From positions 1 to 29,124 of the forward strand of contig CAZECN010000033.1 in assembly GCA_964510575.1 (NCBI GenBank): a DNA stretch of 29,124 nucleotides. The letters run 5' to 3'. The DNA is from CALKYB01 sp964510575. Its GTDB lineage: Bacteria; Bdellovibrionota_C; UBA2361; SZUA-149; CALKYB01. The position numbers were made by a program, and so were the translations under genes. Shown piece after piece: positions 8,425-16,201 of the stretch. The notes beneath the pieces are model-generated. The model worked only from the letters and a program-made list of their open reading frames with translations. It did not search any database and was not told the DNA's origin. Within the stretch, counting starts at the first letter, position 1; every line of letters begins with the position of its first letter.

Positions 8425-8443
8425 TTCTATCAAGTTTACCGTA

Positions 8444-11400
8444 CTAGCTTTGGGTAGCTAAGAACTCAATCTTTTCAGTTAAGTCATCAATAAACCCTAG
8501 GTCCGTTTCCTCAGACTTAGCTGTGCGAAGAATATCTATCGCTGTCTCAGCATTATCCATTTTGAAAGTTTGGTCATAAGCTCTCATACGAACCACTCTA
8601 CTAGGGTGCAATACTAGCTCCCGAAGCTCTTTTAACTTAGGCTGCCAACCAGTCTTCTCCAAATAACGTGAGAAATATACATCTAGCTTATTAGACTTTT
8701 CAGCGTTCACAGAAGAGAGTAGAAGCTCTTTAACGATACTTCTTGGAGGCTTGGTTGCTAGCCAGGATTTCACGATAGAATCAGAAATCCTGTCTGGATC
8801 ACTGACCATTGCTACCAATTGAGCAGTTTGAAGAGCAGATAAACTCGAAGAATGCTTTTTAACAGCTTTTAATACTGGAATGGCTCCCCTGTGCTTCCAG
8901 CTATACTTGTCCAGAGCCAGCCCGATGGCTTGGGCACGAACTTCTGAGAATGGGTGCAATAGAAGAGACTGAACCTGGGAAGTGTTGAACTCTACCTCTG
9001 GCAAAGCTCCAGATAGAACCATCAACCTATTAACTGGAGACAGTCTACCCCAATCACTACCACTAAGCTTATGAGCGATTGCCCAAGAAATATTATCTCC
9101 TGTAGGTCTAAGACTAACATGCCCCAAAATTGCATTCAAAGCCCTAGATGCCCTCGCTGAATCATTAGAATAAAGCAATGCTAAGGCTCTAGTTCTAAGC
9201 TCAGAATCTCTTGAAATAAAGGCGTGCAGCTCCTCTGTATTTTCAAAGCCAGGCAACACACCTCGCGTGGCTAATCTTGCCATTGTTCTTACGGCCGGAT
9301 GGTAAGCATTTCTAATCGTTTCATCCTGTCCCAAAAGACGAAATGCGGCGGAGACTGGAGCTGGTAGCTCATAAAGTCTATCCACAGGAAACCCCTTGAG
9401 GATGTTAGCATAACCATCACCACCTGAGGCTGCTAAGGCAAGTACTACAGCAGAATGAAAACTATGAATTGATTGAGGGTTCTTATGAAGCTCCCCTCCC
9501 ATTAAAGGGCCAGTAGCTAATGCAACCACTGTTCTTCGGTCTTCCATGCTAAGATCTTTTTCCCAGCGAGGATCAAAAGCTATTCTAAGCAATTCTGCCT
9601 TAAAACCAGCGTCGTTAACTGCACCAGTTCTGGCAGAACCAACAATTACACTAAGGGCAAATTCGTTTTGGTTCGACTTTGGATCGACAGCAACTCTCGC
9701 AACCTCTTTCATTCTACTGTGTAGCCCTGAACGCCAGAATTCACTGAGCTGCAGTTCCGAATAGCCTGCGGGAGAAGCTATATCAAGCTCAGGCTGAGTT
9801 GAGGAAGATCTCTGATAGAAAATTAAGGCAAGCATCATAACTCCGGCAGCAATCATCCAGAAGAAAAGCTTGGAGCCTTTGTGAGCATCATTTACTAAAT
9901 CTTTAGCATGAGCGTGAAGCTCGGCCTCTTCTTGTATAAAATTATTCTCCTGAAGAGAGGCCGCTTCTTCCGCCAATTGACGAACTCTAGCTTCCTCTTC
10001 AAACTCGGAAAGCTGCTCTGCGCTTTCTTGGGTCGCTTTCTGCTGGGATGGCTGCTCCTTCGCTTTAAGGACTTCTATGTTATTAGGCTTTTCTGAAACC
10101 GGAGTTGCCTCGCCCTTCTTACTTTGAGCTGGTTTTACAGTATCTATATTGGCCTGGCGCAACATTTGAGTAGGCTTAACTCGAGAATTTTTAACAGCAG
10201 TAGCTTTCAAGGTTTTTTGACTTGCTCTTAGGCGTTCCCTCAAAACATGTTCTCTCAAAGCAAACTCTTGTTTACGTCGAGCACTGCTTACTTTTTTATC
10301 CTGGTTCTCCTGAGAGAAAGTCTCCATTTCTTCTTTTGTACGAACTACAGCTCCTCGGGTTTTCAAAGGATCGACGACTTGTTTTATCCCCGAGGGTGCT
10401 TTTTGGACTGTAGATTGAGTCTTCGACTGAGATGGTTCTGCGCTAGAACGAGGTTTAACAATTGGTTGAGAATTTGTTTGGTTACTGGGATGAGATCCTC
10501 CAGCTTTTGGCCTAACTCCAGGCCTCATTAACGCTGTACCCTGTCGGTCTCTTTTTACTCTTGCCCTGCTGCTATTGCTAGCTTCTGCTTTCTGAGTTGG
10601 CTTAACTGGGACGACTGCTGCATGATTAGCTTTAGACTTTTTACTATTTTCTATATTGGCATTTTTCTTACTGGAAGTTTGAGTTTGAGCTCCTTGTTTA
10701 GCCTTTTCTTTTTGCTTCTTATTCTTAGACCGAGGCTCTAAGGAGCTACTCAACTCTACAAGCACTCTTGCAAGCTCTGGACGATCAGCTGGTTTAGCTG
10801 AGGACATTGATGCGAAAAATTCTTGGCTTTTCTTAAATCGACCTATTTGACCTTCTTCAAAGTAAACCCTAGAAAAAATTTGGTTGAAAATTCTTCCTAA
10901 ACTATAAACATCAGCCGAGAAACGAACCGCCTCACCTTCTATCACCTCTGGTGCAAAAGACTTTTGTAGGTAACCTTTAGGGAATTGCTCTAGTCCAATA
11001 GAAGCTGCTGCTTGAACACAAGAAGCTCCCACTCCGGCATCCATCAAGGTTAGGTCATCTTCAAAACGCCCGTTATGAACTCCAGACAGACCAACATTCG
11101 CAGCCGTTAAATGCCCATGGGCGATTCCTCGGGCATGCCAGTTTCCAACTGCTTTAAGTAAGTTGCTAGTCAGATTCCACGCTCGTTTGGTGGAAAGAGG
11201 TTTGTCTACTCGAAGTAAATCTTCAAGTGTATAGTCAACAAACTCTCTTCTAATCCATATTTGCCCTTCGAGAACACCATGATCAATTATCAAAGCTCTA
11301 AGGTCAGGATAACTATCAAAAAGCTTTAGCGTCTCTTTTACGCGAGATGTAATGCTATCTGAGAGAGCAACCTCTGGACCAAAAAATCTAATTACTGAAG

Positions 11401-11671
11401 GAGAACTTTCACCAGACAACTTTAGAACGGGCCGCAAGTCCCAAGAACGAGGCGTTTTAGCTACACCAATTATCCCTGCTTCCGGACAAACGCTGGAAAT
11501 AACGCGATCAATATGACTGCGTTCAGCAGATGAGAGAGCTTTTTTGCTAACTATATCAAATGCGGCTTCGGGACTAGGGTGCTCATCAAAGATATCACTT
11601 TGAGATTGCTGCTTTACTAGTCTCAATTGTGGATGCTTCTTTCCCAAACGAAAATTCCTAAAAAAACTCAA
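8444..11671 (-). CDS. Transmembrane pseudokinase with C-terminal helical-repeat domain
   Basis: This 1075-residue protein has an N-terminal kinase-like fold (about 60-310), but the catalytic parts are altered. There is no glycine loop, the VAIK position reads SVIRFF, HRDLKPEN is replaced by HGHLTAAN (185-192, catalytic Asp to His187), and DFG is DAG (211-213). Features of the fold remain: FAPEVIEG for the APE region and FSADVYSLG (Asp254) for helix F. A long low-complexity Lys/Ser/Gln/Pro linker (315-550) and a Glu-rich probable coiled coil (550-590) lead to one membrane helix (602-619). Residues 630-1075 are Leu/Ala-rich helices like HEAT or similar solenoid repeats, presumably periplasmic. 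The frame begins at a TTG at 11671, directly after an in-frame TGA; no clear ribosome site is seen. It may scaffold or regulate rather than phosphorylate. It lies near the active kinase at 4608-7022. Confidence 0.82.
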   Translation of the reverse strand: MSFFRNFRLGKKHPQLRLVKQQSQSDIFDEHPSPEAAFDIVSKKALSSAERSHIDRVISSVCPEAGIIGVAKTPRSWDLRPVLKLSGESSPSVIRFFGPEVALSDSITSRVKETLKLFDSYPDLRALIIDHGVLEGQIWIRREFVDYTLEDLLRVDKPLSTKRAWNLTSNLLKAVGNWHARGIAHGHLTAANVGLSGVHNGRFEDDLTLMDAGVGASCVQAAASIGLEQFPKGYLQKSFAPEVIEGEAVRFSADVYSLGRIFNQIFSRVYFEEGQIGRFKKSQEFFASMSSAKPADRPELARVLVELSSSLEPRSKNKKQKEKAKQGAQTQTSSKKNANIENSKKSKANHAAVVPVKPTQKAEASNSSRARVKRDRQGTALMRPGVRPKAGGSHPSNQTNSQPIVKPRSSAEPSQSKTQSTVQKAPSGIKQVVDPLKTRGAVVRTKEEMETFSQENQDKKVSSARRKQEFALREHVLRERLRASQKTLKATAVKNSRVKPTQMLRQANIDTVKPAQSKKGEATPVSEKPNNIEVLKAKEQPSQQKATQESAEQLSEFEEEARVRQLAEEAASLQENNFIQEEAELHAHAKDLVNDAHKGSKLFFWMIAAGVMMLALIFYQRSSSTQPELDIASPAGYSELQLSEFWRSGLHSRMKEVARVAVDPKSNQNEFALSVIVGSARTGAVNDAGFKAELLRIAFDPRWEKDLSMEDRRTVVALATGPLMGGELHKNPQSIHSFHSAVVLALAASGGDGYANILKGFPVDRLYELPAPVSAAFRLLGQDETIRNAYHPAVRTMARLATRGVLPGFENTEELHAFISRDSELRTRALALLYSNDSARASRALNAILGHVSLRPTGDNISWAIAHKLSGSDWGRLSPVNRLMVLSGALPEVEFNTSQVQSLLLHPFSEVRAQAIGLALDKYSWKHRGAIPVLKAVKKHSSSLSALQTAQLVAMVSDPDRISDSIVKSWLATKPPRSIVKELLLSSVNAEKSNKLDVYFSRYLEKTGWQPKLKELRELVLHPSRVVRMRAYDQTFKMDNAETAIDILRTAKSEETDLGFIDDLTEKIEFLATQS

Positions 11672-11876
11672 TCAAACTTTGCTCTCGAAAATGCTGAGAA
11701 CCTGTCTGAATTACTTCAACCTTAATACTCTATACCCTATAGTCTCGATAATTAAGTGACTTGCTTCATAAAACTTGAGTAATGGAATAGAGGAACATTA
11801 GTAATATCAACAACTTATAAATTTAGGTCGTTTTAGCAAAGAAGGATCCAAGCCCGAGAGGGTAAACTATTTTTCT

Positions 11877-13007
11877 CTAAGCTCTTTGATCGATCAGCAA
11901 ATTAACTTGCTCAAGAAGGCGCTCAATCACCTCATCGTAAGGGAAAGCACCTAAGGCTTCGGTTCCCTTCTTTAAATTGACGAAGTTTGGGGCACACCAA
12001 AGCCCTAAATCGGCGTCATCTGTCTCACCAGGGCCATTTACACGACAACCCATAACAGCAATGGTCAGATCATAATCTTTTGCGTATTCAGTGACCTTCT
12101 TAACTTCTTGGGCAAGCTCAACAAACTTACTGTTTTCAACTCGTGAACAAGAGGGGCAGGAGATAACGTTTAGTCCAGAGTCAAAGTAGTCAGGGACAGA
12201 CCTAAAGCGTCCTTCTTCAATATCTTTGATTATATCGCGCGCGACTTCTATCTCTTTATCTTTCTGATCATCAGGAAGTGTTAAAGACACTCTTACAGTG
12301 TCCCCTATTCCAAGTCCGAGCAATTGCTCAAAAGCAATTCGCGTTTTGATAGCCCCATCAGGCAAAAGACCTGCTTCAGTCACTCCTAAATGAAGAGGCA
12401 CATCAGGCCGAGCAGAGGCGAATTCACGGTTAATTTCAATCACCGCTTTCGGATCTGAACTCTTCAAAGAGACAACAAAATTACTAAAGCCCAGTTCATC
12501 CAAGAGCGCGCAATGCTCATAAGCTGAACTCAAGGCTACTTGCACAGAGTCCTCTTCCTGTTCCTTCAGAGCTGGATCTAAAGAACCAAAGTTAACGCCA
12601 ACTCTCATCGCACAGTTGTGTTTGCCGGCGCAATCAGCAAGGAAAGCCACTTTGTCTTTCACTGAGACTTCTTTTTGGTGATGATGAAGATGACCGGGAT
12701 TATATCGTAACTTTTGCACCAATGGGGCCAAGGTTTCAGCCAAGCGGTAATTCTCCTGGAGATCGACGACCAAATTTGCCTCGGTCTCTTTCCTAATTTG
12801 TTTTAGGGCCTCGACCTCTTTTTTGCTGTCTACGGCAATACGAATGAAATCTGCCCCAGCTCGCTCCAGTAGCTTAATTTGACGCACAGTAGCTTCAATG
12901 TCCGTGGTCCGAGTGGCACACATACTTTGAACAGATATCGGTGCATCGCCACCTATAAAACGGTCACCAACAGCAATTTTTCGAGTTTTTCTAGATGGAA
13001 GTGCCAC
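11877..13007 (-). CDS. ispG: 4-hydroxy-3-methylbut-2-enyl diphosphate synthase (IspG/GcpE)
   Basis: IspG converts methylerythritol cyclodiphosphate to HMBPP, the penultimate step of the MEP isoprenoid pathway, using a [4Fe-4S] cluster. The 376-residue length fits the short bacterial form. Cluster ligands are Cys284 and Cys287 (SCPSCSR) and Cys321 (MGCRVNGPGE). Other hallmarks are QSMCATRTTD near the N-terminus, VVDLQENYRLA, MRVGVNFGSLDP and LHLGVTEAG. An odd point is RYNPGHLHHHQKE at 101-113, where most relatives have NPGN(I/V)G and no His cluster. The start is a GTG at 13007; only a weak AGG precedes it. The gene is monocistronic as far as seen, with 205 nt to the pseudokinase start downstream and a 273-nt divergent gap upstream, where short competing stems (CCGTA/TACGG and AGCCC/GGGCT, 13067-13097) can be drawn. 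Confidence 0.96.
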   Translation of the reverse strand: MALPSRKTRKIAVGDRFIGGDAPISVQSMCATRTTDIEATVRQIKLLERAGADFIRIAVDSKKEVEALKQIRKETEANLVVDLQENYRLAETLAPLVQKLRYNPGHLHHHQKEVSVKDKVAFLADCAGKHNCAMRVGVNFGSLDPALKEQEEDSVQVALSSAYEHCALLDELGFSNFVVSLKSSDPKAVIEINREFASARPDVPLHLGVTEAGLLPDGAIKTRIAFEQLLGLGIGDTVRVSLTLPDDQKDKEIEVARDIIKDIEEGRFRSVPDYFDSGLNVISCPSCSRVENSKFVELAQEVKKVTEYAKDYDLTIAVMGCRVNGPGETDDADLGLWCAPNFVNLKKGTEALGAFPYDEVIERLLEQVNLLIDQRA

Positions 13008-13280
13008 TGAAAGCCTAAAACTTGGGTTACTAACTCACTGTTCATTCACGAACTACCAATCGGAGGCCGTAGCCCTATTTTTACGGAAATTTGGGCTCAA
13101 AGGCAACATAGCTCGTTACCCTTGTGTTTTGTCGATAGAAGACTTAAAGATCCTAGAGATCTGAAGAAATAAAGTTTATGTTTTCTTCGGATTATGACGC
13201 TAGACGGTTAGGTAAAGCCTCGAGTTAGGAGCCTGTTTTTACACGGACTATTTGGTACCCCGTAAAGAGACTCAATAAAG

Positions 13281-13805
13281 ATGCAAGACGAGCTAGAAGA
13301 AATATTTAGAAGAATTGCAGAGCGCTATGATCAGCCAATTAAAATCGGCAGCCAGTGCGAAGCGAACACCTTCTATCATATTGAAGATCTCACTGTTGGA
13401 GAGTTAGAACAAGCTTCTCATTACCTTGCCGGACGCGTGGAAGAGGTTTGTTACCCTGACTCACCAACTATGGTGATTCATCTTTCCTCATGTATTACTG
13501 ACTTACCTGATTTAATTGCTGAACGCATAGGACCACCTGCTCAGCCCGTTGAAGTCGTAAACGCTAATAAGCTTGGCCAAGGCAATGGCATTACTAGAAG
13601 GCTAAAGTCCGCAAGAGTGATTGTGGCAAATGACGTGATAACTACTGCCAAGTCTTGTTTAGAACTTCATGCAAGGCTTACTATGATGGGTGCTCATGTT
13701 GTAGCTTGGGTAGCTTTGGTTGACCGAACTTTCGGCCCGGGACCAGTACCCGTTATAGCAGCGCATACAGGCGAGCCAGTCCGGCTATTGCAAAGCCTCA
13801 GCTAA
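13281..13805 (+). CDS. Type I phosphoribosyltransferase, PyrE-like, with altered PRPP loop
   Basis: This 174-residue protein follows the layout of orotate phosphoribosyltransferases: an N-terminal helix and FYHIEDLT strand, a central helix, and the C-terminal half with the PRPP-binding strand-loop VIVANDVITTAKS (about 111-123), followed by a helix and VVAWVALVDR. In active PyrE the loop is typically (E/D)D(V/I)xTTG(G/T)S; here the first acidic residue is Asn and the two Gly are Ala-Lys. The fold is supported, but substrate and activity are uncertain: it could be a diverged orotate PRTase, another base-specific PRTase or a regulator. ATG at 13281 is preceded only by weak purines (AAAGAG). It is divergent from ispG, and convergent with the small gene at 13909. 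A possible weak terminator follows (inverted repeat CAGTTTG 13808-13814 with CAAACTG 13834-13840). Confidence 0.65.
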   Translation: MQDELEEIFRRIAERYDQPIKIGSQCEANTFYHIEDLTVGELEQASHYLAGRVEEVCYPDSPTMVIHLSSCITDLPDLIAERIGPPAQPVEVVNANKLGQGNGITRRLKSARVIVANDVITTAKSCLELHARLTMMGAHVVAWVALVDRTFGPGPVPVIAAHTGEPVRLLQSLS

Positions 13806-13870
13806 ACCAGTTTGGCTTTAAACGCCTACTATTCAAACTGTACTTGTATTCTAAAGTGCGTACTGAATCA

Positions 13871-13893
13871 TTCTTTCGAAGAGTCGGAAAGAA
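13871..13893. terminator. Hairpin between convergent genes, possible terminator
   Basis: A 7-bp stem TTCTTTC (13871-13877) pairs with GAAAGAA (13887-13893) around a 9-nt loop, between the PRTase stop and the stop of the small minus-strand gene. There is no clean T run on either side, so its role as a terminator is weakly supported. Confidence 0.35.
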
Positions 13894-13908
13894 AAGGCAC
13901 CTGAACGG

Positions 13909-14178
13909 TTAGCTCGCGGAAGAGTTCGCTTCTCGTTCCAGCTGTTCCTCTAGGTCATCCAGAACTTTAACATGTCTCTTATTTGGAAGAGGCTGGTTTT
14001 CTGCAAGAACATTTTCGACCTGCTCCAATACCCCTTCGACAAGCCAAGAGATTTCTTGCAAAGGCTCATCCATGGTTTTCAGTTTGGCAGCAGCCATGCC
14101 CAGCAACTCTTTTACTTCTTCAATTTGAACAGGAGTCTCCGACGACTTGTTTTTCGCTGTTCCTGATTTTGCTGGCAT
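13909..14178 (-). CDS. Small helical hypothetical protein
   Basis: The 89-residue product has a Lys/Ser/Thr-rich N-terminal tail (MPAKSGTAKNKSSE), then amphipathic helices rich in Glu, Leu and Val (IEEVKELLGMAAAKLK, VEGVLEQVENVLAE, VLDDLEEQLERE). It is probably cytosolic and may be a coiled-coil or four-helix protein. The frame extends four codons further to a TTG at 14190, but GGAG at 14185-14188 stands 6 nt before the ATG at 14178, so that ATG is chosen. No family recognised. It is divergent from the lipoprotein at 14330, with DnaA-box-like sequences between them. Confidence 0.6.
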   Translation of the reverse strand: MPAKSGTAKNKSSETPVQIEEVKELLGMAAAKLKTMDEPLQEISWLVEGVLEQVENVLAENQPLPNKRHVKVLDDLEEQLEREANSSAS

Positions 14179-14197
14179 ACCTTGCTCCAATTATTTC

Positions 14198-14286
14198 TCT
14201 TCCACACAACCAAACTTTAATTCACTTAAACAAACCAGGTCAATCTCGTTATCCACATTGGGACCAAAAACTAGGCCTGTGGAAAA
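14198..14286. other. Cluster of DnaA-box-like 9-mers in a divergent promoter region
   Basis: Within the 151-bp gap between two divergent genes lie an exact match to the DnaA-box consensus TTATCCACA (14249-14257, plus strand), a one-mismatch box TTTTCCACA on the minus strand (14278-14286) and a two-mismatch TCTTCCACA (14198-14206). They could be DnaA-regulated promoter sites. Gene orientation does not switch globally here, so a chromosomal origin is unlikely. Confidence 0.3.
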
Positions 14287-14329
14287 CATCAGGCTTGAAA
14301 CCCCCTGCCTAGTCTCCTAAGTTTCAGTA

Positions 14330-14851
14330 ATGAATAGACGAACCACGAAGACCCTTTACCCCTACTTATTAGCATCAGTTGTTTTACTGACTGCCTGCGA
14401 GCCAGGTGATAAATCCCAGCAAGGTAAGAACCAGCAAAGGCAAGGCTGGAAAGCTGGTGAGGTCATATCTGACATTAACGACAAAGCTTCTGAACTAACC
14501 AAGGATATTAGTGAAGAGACGGAGGAAATTGCCAACGCTGTCTCAGACAAAATTGGGGAAATCTTAAAAGGCTCAACGGACTCACTTCCGGCAAAGGAAG
14601 TTAAAAAGTTGTCTCAGTTTGAATACAAAGTCTTCGAGATGCCGGTGGACAGCGCCAATGAGGATTTTCAGGATGAACTTAACTCTCTAGGACAGGAACG
14701 CTGGGACTGCTTTGACGTAAAGCCGCTTGTATCGGATGAAGAAGGCTCTAGTAGTTTTCTATTCTTCTGCAAGCGTAGACCATTTACGCCATTGAAGTTC
14801 GTACCCGCCGGCTTAGCCTTACCTCTAAGCCTTGGGGGGAAATCGCAATAA
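14330..14851 (+). CDS. Predicted lipoprotein with DUF4177-like domain
   Basis: This 173-residue protein has a basic N-terminus, a hydrophobic segment and lipobox LLTAC with Cys23, so it is predicted to be a lipoprotein exported by Sec. After a charged, helical stretch (about 45-90) comes a small domain FEYKVFEMP ... LNSLGQERWDCFDV ... FLFFCKRR (about 100-152). It resembles DUF4177-type domains (YEYKV, then LN.LG.EGWE, then a final strand ending in KR). The function of that domain is unknown. The C-terminus is short and hydrophobic/basic. ATG at 14330 has no strong ribosome site. It converges on the 92-residue gene at 14883 with 31 AT-rich nt between and no obvious terminator. Confidence 0.7.
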   Translation: MNRRTTKTLYPYLLASVVLLTACEPGDKSQQGKNQQRQGWKAGEVISDINDKASELTKDISEETEEIANAVSDKIGEILKGSTDSLPAKEVKKLSQFEYKVFEMPVDSANEDFQDELNSLGQERWDCFDVKPLVSDEEGSSSFLFFCKRRPFTPLKFVPAGLALPLSLGGKSQ

Positions 14852-14882
14852 GAAAAAAATATATTAATAAAACTTATTTAGA

Positions 14883-15161
14883 TTAAGCTTCTTCAGAGCC
14901 TTGGTACCCAAACAAGAATGGAGGATCGTTAAGCTCCAAACCCGCTGATTTAATCTTAGTCCAAATTTCAACAGCTTGACGCTTCATGGTTTGGTCAAAA
15001 AGCTTTTCCGCATTCGGCTGCCTGACTACTTCATTAAGAGCAAGGATACTGTGCAAGTAATTTCCTTGAGAGGATTCAATCTGTTCCGATACATCTGCTA
15101 AAAAAGCTTTAACTTCTTGCTTTGTGAAAGTTTTCGGCTTTTCGGCTTTTTCTTTGGCCAT
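14883..15161 (-). CDS. Small hypothetical protein (92 residues)
   Basis: This protein has a Lys/Glu-rich start (MAKEKAEKPKTFTKQEV), then predicted helices (VKAFLADVSEQIE, LHSILALNEVVRQ, AEKLFDQTMKRQAVEIWTKIK) and an acidic end. There is no signal peptide or membrane helix, so it is likely cytosolic. ATG at 15161 has AAAGGA about 12 nt upstream. No family recognised. The next gene on the strand (the receiver-like protein) ends 145 nt upstream, so co-transcription is possible but not shown. Confidence 0.6.
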   Translation of the reverse strand: MAKEKAEKPKTFTKQEVKAFLADVSEQIESSQGNYLHSILALNEVVRQPNAEKLFDQTMKRQAVEIWTKIKSAGLELNDPPFLFGYQGSEEA

Positions 15162-15306
15162 GATAATGCGGTTCCTTTATTTAAAAATCCCTTGCACATC
15201 GATAATACGCTGGGATTGATTTCTTTGCCAATAAAATATCAAAAGTTGGCACTTAAAGTACTGATTATTATTTAGATGCTTTAGATAAAAAAGGGATGCA
15301 GAGGTC

Positions 15307-16065
15307 TTATTTTGTCGGCGAAAAGCCAAAAGCTCGGTCTAAATCGCTCGAGAGCTCTTTTTGATCTTGCTCATCCTCTTCTGAGGCGTCTTCCTCTTCC
15401 GCTAGGCCGTTTTCTTTACGATGAAATTCTTCGCGAATTTCACACACGGTGCGGGTCATTTCGAAAACAATTCTAGGCACATCTTCGGGCTCCACAACTT
15501 GCAGCAAATCTGATGTCTTTAAATTATGCAGGACTGTCGCTAAGATTCTTTGGGAATAGGTTAAGTTATCTTCGTCAGGCTCTTCTTCAACCTCAACCTC
15601 TTGTTGAACAATTTCTACCGGGCCTTCCTCGTCGACTTTCTCCACGGCCTGAGCAGTTTCTTCACGAATCCCGATCACCTCTGGTGGGCCAACAACCTCT
15701 GGCATCATTTGAGATAAAAGCCTTCTAAGCTCCATCTCCAAAACAGGGAAAGGAAAAACAGCTTTAGCGCCAAAATGCTGGGCGGCTTGACCTACTGACT
15801 CGTCCACTGTCTCCACAAACAAAACTACTGGAATTTCCGAAAACGAATGATGATCTCTAAGCTCTTGGCAGAATTTCAATCCAGCACGTTCGTCACTTCC
15901 AAGCTCTAATCTGGAAAGCACCAACTCTGGGGTACATTCCAATAAAGCCATCTTTGCAGACTGAGTATCTTTAACTACTTTCAGCTCAACGCCACAGCCA
16001 GCAGTAGCCTCAGTAAGGACAGGCGCGATATCACCCTGATCATCTATTAAAATTAAAATCGACAC
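15307..16065 (-). CDS. Degenerate receiver-domain protein with acidic C-terminal extension
   Basis: This 252-residue protein has a CheY-like fold at residues 1-122: ILILIDDQ (Asp8-Asp9 acidic pocket), a helix, PELVLSRLELG, then IPVVLFVET and GAKAVFPFPVLEMELRRLL. The residue aligned with the phospho-accepting Asp is Arg52 (or Ser51), the Thr/Ser of strand 4 is lost, and the conserved Lys before Pro in strand 5 is absent (FPFP). Phosphorylation in the usual way is therefore unlikely. Residues 125-180 are acidic low complexity, 168-220 hold helices (YSQRILATVLHNLKTSDLL...), and the tail is Glu/Asp-rich. The start is GTG at 16065, with no ribosome site seen. It lies between a 92-residue gene and an OmpA-like lipoprotein, without evidence of a common operon. 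Confidence 0.72.
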   Translation of the reverse strand: MSILILIDDQGDIAPVLTEATAGCGVELKVVKDTQSAKMALLECTPELVLSRLELGSDERAGLKFCQELRDHHSFSEIPVVLFVETVDESVGQAAQHFGAKAVFPFPVLEMELRRLLSQMMPEVVGPPEVIGIREETAQAVEKVDEEGPVEIVQQEVEVEEEPDEDNLTYSQRILATVLHNLKTSDLLQVVEPEDVPRIVFEMTRTVCEIREEFHRKENGLAEEEDASEEDEQDQKELSSDLDRAFGFSPTK

Positions 16066-16201
16066 ATTGGAGAAAACGGCAGACCAATGGGAAATCTTTA
16101 GAGGTATTTTTGGTGGAATCTACCATGGCATTCACTAACCACCCTGAATTACTGCATAGGAGTCAATTTTGAAGCTTTCAGAGGCTCTTTTTTGGAGCTC
16201 C

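Noticed and set aside
13067..13097. Competing stems CCGTA/TACGG and AGCCC/GGGCT before ispG as an attenuator
   Set aside because: Arms are only 5 bp and no T run follows, so an attenuator is not supported.
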